From NCBI GenBank assembly GCA_041629655.1, contig JBFKMV010000179.1, forward strand, positions 1 through 10,380: a stretch of 10,380 nt of DNA. The letters are read 5' to 3'. The translations under genes and the position numbers were made by a program. Each line of letters opens with the position of its first letter. Position 1 is the stretch's first letter. The DNA is from JBFKMV01 sp041629655 (GTDB lineage Bacteria; Acidobacteriota; Polarisedimenticolia; Polarisedimenticolales; Polarisedimenticolaceae). Below the pieces are notes generated by a model. The model worked only from the letters and a program-made list of their open reading frames with translations, did not search any database and was not told the origin of the DNA. Shown here one piece after another: positions 6,898 to 10,380 of this stretch.

Positions 6898-7755
6898 TCA
6901 GTTCTCGCGAAAATGAAGTGGGTCTCTGAGGTTCTGCAAGGCACGGTAGTAGTAGAGTGGGGTAGGCCGCTTCCCCTTGAACCGCAACGAGCCGAGGAAC
7001 TCGATTTCCTCTTCGGCCACGTCGCCACTCAGCGAGCGGTCGCGCAGGAACTCCTTGAACCCCGGCTCGTTGTCGAGGGGTTGGTCGAGCTCCCGTTCGA
7101 CGAACTCGAGTCTCCTGGAGTGCCCCGGGGCCAGCCGCTGATTCAGCACGATTTCCATGTCGAAGCTGGCGAAGTCGATGTCCCAGGATTCGATCAGCGG
7201 ATCCAGGAACGCGACACAGTGCTCGACCGACACGGTCAAGACGTCGCTGTCCAGGAACTCGAGGACGAGGACGCGCATCTGCTTGTAGCTGCGTCCTGTT
7301 CTCTCGGCGACCATCCGGAACCAGCTTTCGTTGTCGAGCTCTTTCTTGGCCGCGGTCTTGACCGCCTTCAGGAGCTTCTGCGTGACCAGGTGCTCGAGAG
7401 CCCCGAACGGCTCCTTCTCGAACGTCGCGCGGATCTGCCTTGCCTTGCTCGGTGCGCACTTGCGCAGGATCAGCTCGCGGACCTCGGCATGCAGGGGCGC
7501 GGGCGGGTCGGCCAGGGTCCGCTTCAGCTCGTCCCGGCGCTCGTGGCTCGCCAGCCTGGCCAGCCGCTCGCCGGGCAGCTTCAGGAACGCCTCCATCTTC
7601 CGGTAGATGTCCGTCCGGTCCGGCGCGGGGGGCGCCTTCTTCCGACTCAGCAACTGGGAGATGTAGGACTCCGTCACGTCCGCGGCGGCAGCCAGGTCTT
7701 TCTGCTCGAGTCCCAGCTCCGCCAGCCGCCCCCGGATCACCGAACCGAAGTCCAT
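6898..7755 (-). CDS. XRE-family HTH transcriptional regulator with long unassigned C-terminal region
   Basis: A 285-residue protein. Residues ~5-62 are a Cro/CI-type helix-turn-helix (RGRLAELGLEQKDLAAAADV, then VTESYISQLLSRKK as recognition helix). Residues ~63-285 are mainly charged and helical, with no domain I recognise and no transmembrane segment. ATG 7753-7755 is chosen because GGAGG lies 6 nt upstream; an in-frame ATG 23 codons earlier (to 7824) would add residues before the HTH and has no evident ribosome site. The gene precedes the desaturase by 48 bp, so control of membrane-lipid unsaturation is a reasonable inference, with the C-terminal region as a possible effector or oligomerisation domain. 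Upstream dyads with GATTAACC half-sites may be its operator. Confidence 0.8.
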   Translation of the reverse strand: MDFGSVIRGRLAELGLEQKDLAAAADVTESYISQLLSRKKAPPAPDRTDIYRKMEAFLKLPGERLARLASHERRDELKRTLADPPAPLHAEVRELILRKCAPSKARQIRATFEKEPFGALEHLVTQKLLKAVKTAAKKELDNESWFRMVAERTGRSYKQMRVLVLEFLDSDVLTVSVEHCVAFLDPLIESWDIDFASFDMEIVLNQRLAPGHSRRLEFVERELDQPLDNEPGFKEFLRDRSLSGDVAEEEIEFLGSLRFKGKRPTPLYYYRALQNLRDPLHFREN

Positions 7756-7793
7756 CGGCCGCCTCCGTCCATCGGGTTGCCCTTCCCTGGCCT

Positions 7794-7815
7794 GATTAAC
7801 CTTGATTGGTAAACC
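7794..7815. promoter_or_regulatory. Imperfect dyad upstream of XRE gene, candidate operator
   Basis: GATTAACC (7794-7801), a 6-bp spacer, then GGTAAACC (7808-7815) form an imperfect inverted repeat of the kind bound by XRE/Cro dimers. The half-site GATTAACC recurs exactly at 7899-7906 in the leader of the divergent gene, and ATTAAC occurs again at 7856-7861 inside the promoter spacer. Placement 39 bp before the regulator ATG suggests autoregulation, perhaps also of the divergent gene. Binding is inferred only. Confidence 0.3.
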
Positions 7816-7839
7816 TGTATGCATCTTCGCACATCACTA

Positions 7840-7868
7840 TTGACGCGGCAAGTGAATTAACTTATAGT
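7840..7868 (+). promoter_or_regulatory. Strong sigma70-type promoter for the Cys-repeat protein gene
   Basis: TTGACG (7840-7845) and TATAGT (7863-7868) are separated by exactly 17 bp, each with one mismatch to consensus, in locally A/T-rich DNA. The predicted transcription start is near 7875, leaving a leader of about 130 nt to ATG 8005. The 7869-7944 leader contains AGCTAGCT (7873-7880) and a GATTAACC box (7899-7906) but no clear riboswitch or terminator. Confidence 0.7.
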
Positions 7869-7933
7869 AGTTAGCTAGCTGGGAAACTGCAAGGATTCGA
7901 TTAACCACCAAAGTTATCTGAAGATCACTCGCC

Positions 7934-7995
7934 AGGAGGTTCCCGTGTTCGCACGAGGGGTCACGATTCCCCCTCTTCCCGGCGTCTCGAAGGAG
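7934..7995 (+). promoter_or_regulatory. Two ribosome-binding sites with two in-frame starts
   Basis: AGGAGG (7934-7939) lies 5 nt before an in-frame GTG at 7945, and AAGGAG (7990-7995) lies 9 nt before ATG 8005. Both starts open the same frame. The ATG gives a textbook signal peptide (Met-Asn-Lys, then a hydrophobic core), whereas the GTG form adds 20 residues ahead of it. I take the ATG as the main start. Confidence 0.5.
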
Positions 7996-8004
7996 AAACG
8001 ACCC

Positions 8005-8871
8005 ATGAACAAGGACCTGCTGGTTGCCTTGACGACGCTCGTGCTGCTGCTGGGAATCGCGCCCACCGTTGTCGCTGCACAGGCCGACGTGGCCGAAGCA
8101 CCGCTGAACTCTCACGCCAAGACCTATGGAGACGGGTGGGAGTGCGACCGAGGCTACCGGGAAGTCAACGAGGCCTGCGCGGTTGTCGAGCTACCGCCCA
8201 ACGCCTTTCTGAACTCCCGCGGAACCGGGTGGGAGTGCGATCGAGTTTACACCCGCGTCGAGCAGTCCTGCGTCGCGATCGAGTTGCCCGCAAACGCCTA
8301 CCTCGTGGACTCCTACGGGCGTGGCTGGGAGTGCGATCGAGGATATCGAAGAGTCGACGATGCCTGCGTCGCGGTCGAAGTCCCGCCGCACGCCTTCCTG
8401 GATTCGAGCGGGCGCGGTTGGAACTGCGATCGCGGCTTCAAGCGAGCCGACCGGTCGTGTGTGGCCGTCGAGGTGCCCCGGAACGCCTTTCTCGGCTCTT
8501 CCGGAGACCGCTGGGAATGCGAGCGTGGATTCAGGAAAAGCGGCACGTCGTGCGTGGCAGTCGAGATTCCGCAGCATGCCTACCTCGGTTCTTCGGGAGG
8601 CTGGGACTGCAATCGTGGTTACCGCAAGAGCGGCGACTCCTGCGTCGCGATCGTGGTGCCCACGAACGGCTACCTCGCCTCCTCGGGTCGGGCCTGGGCC
8701 TGCGAGCGCGGCTTCCGAAAGAACGTTGACTCGTGCGACGCCCTGGTGCTGCCGGCGAACGCCCACCTCGGATACTCCGGAAACGACTGGAGCTGCAACC
8801 CGGGCTATCGACGGCAGGAAGGCACCTGTGCTCCGTCGGGGAAAGGGGACGTTTCCCTGAGGCCGCTTTAG
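8005..8871 (+). CDS. Secreted Cys-rich protein with eight 31-residue W-C-C repeats
   Basis: A 288-residue protein of unknown function. Residues 1-27 form a Sec signal peptide (MNKDLL, hydrophobic core, cleavage expected after AQA at 27), so the mature protein is periplasmic or extracellular. The rest is eight tandem repeats with Trp at 45, 76, 108, 139, 170, 200, 231 and 262, and Cys at W+2 and W+13 in every unit. That gives 16 Cys in total and none elsewhere, which fits one disulfide per unit. The unit reads roughly GWxCDRGYR, a variable polar stretch, SCVAVEVP, then N/H-A-F/Y-L, SSG. I have the impression that similar repeats occur in other bacterial hypothetical secreted proteins, but I cannot name the family or a function. 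The final residues GDVSLRPL and the TAG stop are encoded inside the palindromic element at 8845-8927, so the natural C-terminus may have been replaced. Confidence 0.85.
   Translation: MNKDLLVALTTLVLLLGIAPTVVAAQADVAEAPLNSHAKTYGDGWECDRGYREVNEACAVVELPPNAFLNSRGTGWECDRVYTRVEQSCVAIELPANAYLVDSYGRGWECDRGYRRVDDACVAVEVPPHAFLDSSGRGWNCDRGFKRADRSCVAVEVPRNAFLGSSGDRWECERGFRKSGTSCVAVEIPQHAYLGSSGGWDCNRGYRKSGDSCVAIVVPTNGYLASSGRAWACERGFRKNVDSCDALVLPANAHLGYSGNDWSCNPGYRRQEGTCAPSGKGDVSLRPL
8104..8832 (+). repeat. Tandem coding repeats, 8 units of about 93 bp
   Basis: The repeats of the secreted protein are spaced 31, 32, 31, 31, 30, 31 and 31 codons. Conservation is at protein level: Trp, both Cys, Arg-Gly-Tyr/Phe and the Pro-x-x-Ala-Phe/Tyr-Leu positions. 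Codons differ between units, so this is an old duplication under selection, not a recent slippage array. Confidence 0.85.
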
Positions 8872-8927
8872 GGAAACGGAACCGAAGGCATTCCTGCCTC
8901 CTAAGCCCCGTTCAGGGAAACGTCCCC
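8845..8927 (+). repeat. Palindromic REP/MITE-like element, copy 1
   Basis: An 83-bp element bounded by perfect 14-bp inverted repeats, GGGGACGTTTCCCT (8845-8858) and AGGGAAACGTCCCC (8914-8927). Inside, CGTTTCCCT/AGGGAAACG (8850-8858 with 8870-8878) forms a stem that three further G-U/A-U/G-U pairs can extend in RNA. The middle contains CGAAGGCATTCCTGCCTCC. Some similarity to copy 2 continues past the right end to about 8938 (CAGGG, then CCG). It contains the stop codon (8869-8871) of the Cys-repeat gene. No transposase is in view, and I see no clear target-site duplication. Confidence 0.8.
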
Positions 8928-8972
8928 GGCAGGGTCCGGTGGATCGCTTCAGGGGGGAGTTGTGTCGACGGC

Positions 8973-9002
8973 TTGACACCCGCGGAGGAGTCCGCCGATA
9001 GT
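8973..9002 (+). promoter_or_regulatory. Candidate promoter for the acetamidase gene
   Basis: A perfect TTGACA (8973-8978) is followed after 18 bp by GATAGT (8997-9002, two mismatches to TATAAT). The spacer holds a small dyad GCGGA-GGAG-TCCGC (8982-8995). The predicted start is about 40 bp before the GTG start codon. It lies just downstream of repeat copy 1, so the acetamidase gene appears to have its own promoter within the repeat-bracketed segment. Confidence 0.5.
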
Positions 9003-9050
9003 CCGCGAGAACGAGTCGTCGAGCCACGCAGATGAAGAAGTGAGGATGCC

Positions 9051-10079
9051 GTGAGACCGAACCCGAGGCTTCGAACCGTTGCATGGTGCCTGGCGCTGCC
9101 CCTCGTGGCCGTCGCCTGCGCGGGCCCGGCCCCGCCGCCGACTCCGGGGCCGGCCGCGCCCCCCGCCACCCCCGAGCCGACCCATTTCCTGTCCAGCGAC
9201 AACACCCACAGCCGCTGGAGCCGCACCATCCCGCCCGTGCTGCGCGTGCCCCCGGGCGCGGTGATCGAGATCGAGACCAAGGAGGCGACCGACGGCCAGC
9301 TCACCCCGGACTCGACCGCCGCCGCGATCACGAAGCTGGACTTCGACCCCATCCACCCCCTGACCGGCCCGATCTGGGTGGAAACCGCACAGCCCGGCGA
9401 CGTCCTCGCCGTCACCTTCCACGAGATCGAGATCCTCGGCTGGGGCTGGGCCGGCATCGCGCCGGGCTTCGGCTTCCTCCAGGACGAGTTCCCCGAGCCG
9501 TACCTCAAGACGTTCAAGATCGAGCCCGGCCAGACCCACGTCGCCTTCAACGACAAGGTCTCGCTGCCGCTCGCCCCGTTCCCCGGCGTGATCGGCGTCG
9601 CGCCCGCGACCGACGAGCTGCTGGTCACGATCCCCCCGCGCGCCAACGGCGGCAACATGGACAACAAGTACCTCGGCGTCGGCACCACCGTGTACCTGCC
9701 CGTCCGCGTCGAGGGCGCGCTGCTGTCCATCGGCGACACCCACGCCGTCCAGGGCGACGGCGAGGTCGCCGGCACCGGCATCGAGGCCCCGATGCGCGTC
9801 GTGCTGTCGGTCGAGGTCAGAAAGGGCGGCCGCCTCCCGCCCGAGCCCGAGTACGAGACCGACGAGTACTACGCCGTCACCGCGTTCGGGACGTCGATCG
9901 ACGAGGCCGCGAGGAAGGCGACGCGGTTCATGGTCGGCTATTTGGTTGCCGAGCGGGGGTTGACGCGGGAGGAGGCTTACGTGCTTTGCTCCTTGGCCGG
10001 GGACCTCAAGATCTCGGAGGCAGTGGACATGCCGCACTACCTGGTGAGCATGCACATGGCGAAGGGGATCTTCCGGTAG
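9051..10079 (+). CDS. Acetamidase/formamidase (FmdA/AmdA) family protein with lipoprotein-like signal
   Basis: A 342-residue protein of the metal-dependent amidase family that hydrolyses short amides (acetamide, formamide) to acid plus ammonia. Family hallmarks: HSRW (53-56), VETAQPGDVLAV (110-121), PFPGVIGVAP (176-185), PRANGGNMDNKYLGVGTT (196-213), GDTHAVQGDGE (228-238) and SLAGDLKISEAVDMPHYLVS (314-333). GTG 9051 has GAGG 5 nt upstream. The start MRPNPRLR, a hydrophobic core and VAVAC at 19-23 suggest a lipoprotein signal with Cys23 modified, followed by a Pro/Ala-rich linker (~25-43). Alanine at -3 is a non-ideal lipobox. An envelope location is unusual for this mostly cytosolic family. 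Third-position C dominates until about 9930, after which TTG, GGG and CTT codons appear. The gene lies between two copies of the palindromic element. Substrate is not determined by sequence. Confidence 0.9.
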   Translation: MRPNPRLRTVAWCLALPLVAVACAGPAPPPTPGPAAPPATPEPTHFLSSDNTHSRWSRTIPPVLRVPPGAVIEIETKEATDGQLTPDSTAAAITKLDFDPIHPLTGPIWVETAQPGDVLAVTFHEIEILGWGWAGIAPGFGFLQDEFPEPYLKTFKIEPGQTHVAFNDKVSLPLAPFPGVIGVAPATDELLVTIPPRANGGNMDNKYLGVGTTVYLPVRVEGALLSIGDTHAVQGDGEVAGTGIEAPMRVVLSVEVRKGGRLPPEPEYETDEYYAVTAFGTSIDEAARKATRFMVGYLVAERGLTREEAYVLCSLAGDLKISEAVDMPHYLVSMHMAKGIFR

Positions 10080-10099
10080 CCGGGGGCGAAGGGGGAGAT

Positions 10100-10181
10100 G
10101 GGGACGTTTCCCTAAAGCCGTTTAGGGAAACGGGACCGAAAGCATTCCTGCCTCCTAACCCCGGGTTAGGGAAACGTCCCC
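10100..10181 (+). repeat. Palindromic REP/MITE-like element, copy 2
   Basis: An 82-bp element in the same orientation as copy 1, with identical 14-bp terminal inverted repeats (10100-10113 and 10168-10181). The left hairpin is a perfect 12-bp stem, CGTTTCCCTAAA/TTTAGGGAAACG (10105-10132), with loop GCCG. The right half holds a second dyad, CCTAACCC/GGGTTAGG. The core CATTCCTGCCTCCTAA is identical in both copies. It starts 20 bp after the acetamidase stop, so the hairpin may also end or stabilise that transcript, although no T-run follows. Confidence 0.8.
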
Positions 10182-10380
10182 CTCAGGGACCGTCACGCAG
10201 CGGCCTCCAAGCGCTTCTTCACCCGCCTCTTCGGCTGGACGGCCGAGGACAGGCCGATGCCGGGCGGCATGGGCGGTCACAACACCATGTTCCGGCTGGG
10301 AGGCGAGGACGTCGCCGGTCTCTACGAGCTGGCCGGCCCGATGGCCGGGGTCCCGCCCCACTGGGCGACCTACGTCACCG
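10182..10380 (+). pseudogene. VOC (glyoxalase/bleomycin-resistance) family protein, 5'-truncated and cut by window end
   Basis: The frame from 10182 is open to the window end and reads AASKRFFTRLFGWTAEDRPM, then GGEDVAGLYELAGPMAGVPP and HWATYV. This is typical of the first betaalphabetabetabeta module of Cfp30B-like VOC proteins. Normally about 20 more residues precede this point. Here an in-frame TAG (10167-10169) within the palindromic element closes the frame, and there is no ATG, GTG or TTG before the homology begins. The first ATG is the internal Met of DRPMPG (about 10257), past conserved sequence. The gene therefore seems to have lost its start at the element border. A translational start at a rarer codon, or an assembly join, is the alternative. 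Metal ligands and the second module are outside the window. Confidence 0.75.

Noticed and set aside
6148..7812. 554-codon plus-strand frame antisense to the desaturase and XRE genes
   Set aside because: Its composition is typical of an antisense frame in high-G+C DNA, it spans the gap between two unrelated real genes, and the opposite strand has His boxes and an HTH.
8104..8832. Regular periodicity considered as a CRISPR or DNA satellite array
   Set aside because: The period is 90-96 bp, repeats are conserved at amino-acid rather than base level, and there are no identical short repeats with unique spacers.
8191..9084. 297-codon minus-strand frame across the Cys-repeat gene
   Set aside because: It mirrors the periodic coding strand and has no ribosome site; the plus-strand frame has a signal peptide and conserved Cys/Trp.
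8949..10055. 368-codon minus-strand frame across the acetamidase
   Set aside because: Antisense shadow rich in Gly/Arg/Asp; the plus-strand frame carries all FmdA/AmdA hallmarks and a ribosome site.
10105..10132. Hairpin after the acetamidase gene as an intrinsic terminator
   Set aside because: The 12-bp stem is strong, but no T-tract follows and the same structure is part of the repeated element, so it is listed as element rather than terminator.

Overview
The window is high-G+C DNA in which the believable genes end most codons in G or C. The gene set (NhaA/NhaR, CIA30-domain protein, membrane desaturase, SpoIIE-type phosphatase, a lipoprotein-type acetamidase, secreted Cys-repeat protein) suggests a chromosomal segment of a free-living, Gram-negative-type bacterium. 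I cannot name the phylum from sequence alone. There is no tRNA, rRNA, CRISPR array, phage gene or transposase gene in view.

Left part (1-3471): the 3' end of a CIA30-domain gene runs convergently into, and overlaps by 17 bp, a complete NhaA Na+/H+ antiporter gene on the minus strand. Upstream of nhaA and probably co-transcribed with it is a gene for an archaeo-eukaryotic release-factor-1-like (baeRF-type) protein. A LysR-type gene, recognisable as nhaR, points the other way across a 128-bp shared promoter region. This gives a sodium/alkaline-stress module in which a putative ribosome or nascent-chain factor sits inside the NhaR-flanked operon.

Middle part (3472-7755): a good sigma70-like promoter with a dyad over its -10 box precedes three plus-strand ORFs lying in one and the same reading frame: a 40-codon ORF, an unrecognised 131-residue protein and a 504-residue PAS-PAS-SpoIIE (PP2C-type) phosphatase. 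Convergent to them are two minus-strand genes: an XRE-type HTH regulator with a long unassigned C-terminal half, and a three-His-box fatty acid desaturase downstream of it.

Right part (7756-10380): a strong promoter drives a secreted protein made of eight 31-residue repeats, each with one Trp and two Cys. Its last codons and stop lie inside an 83-bp palindromic element with 14-bp perfect terminal inverted repeats. A second copy (82 bp, same orientation) lies about 1.25 kb downstream. The two bracket a complete FmdA/AmdA-family acetamidase/formamidase gene that carries an N-terminal lipoprotein-like signal. Directly after the second element the reading frame resumes inside a VOC (glyoxalase/Cfp30B-like) protein with no start codon, so that gene looks 5'-truncated at the element border. 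This element-acetamidase-element arrangement, with both neighbours altered at the edges, is the clearest sign of genome remodelling in the window.
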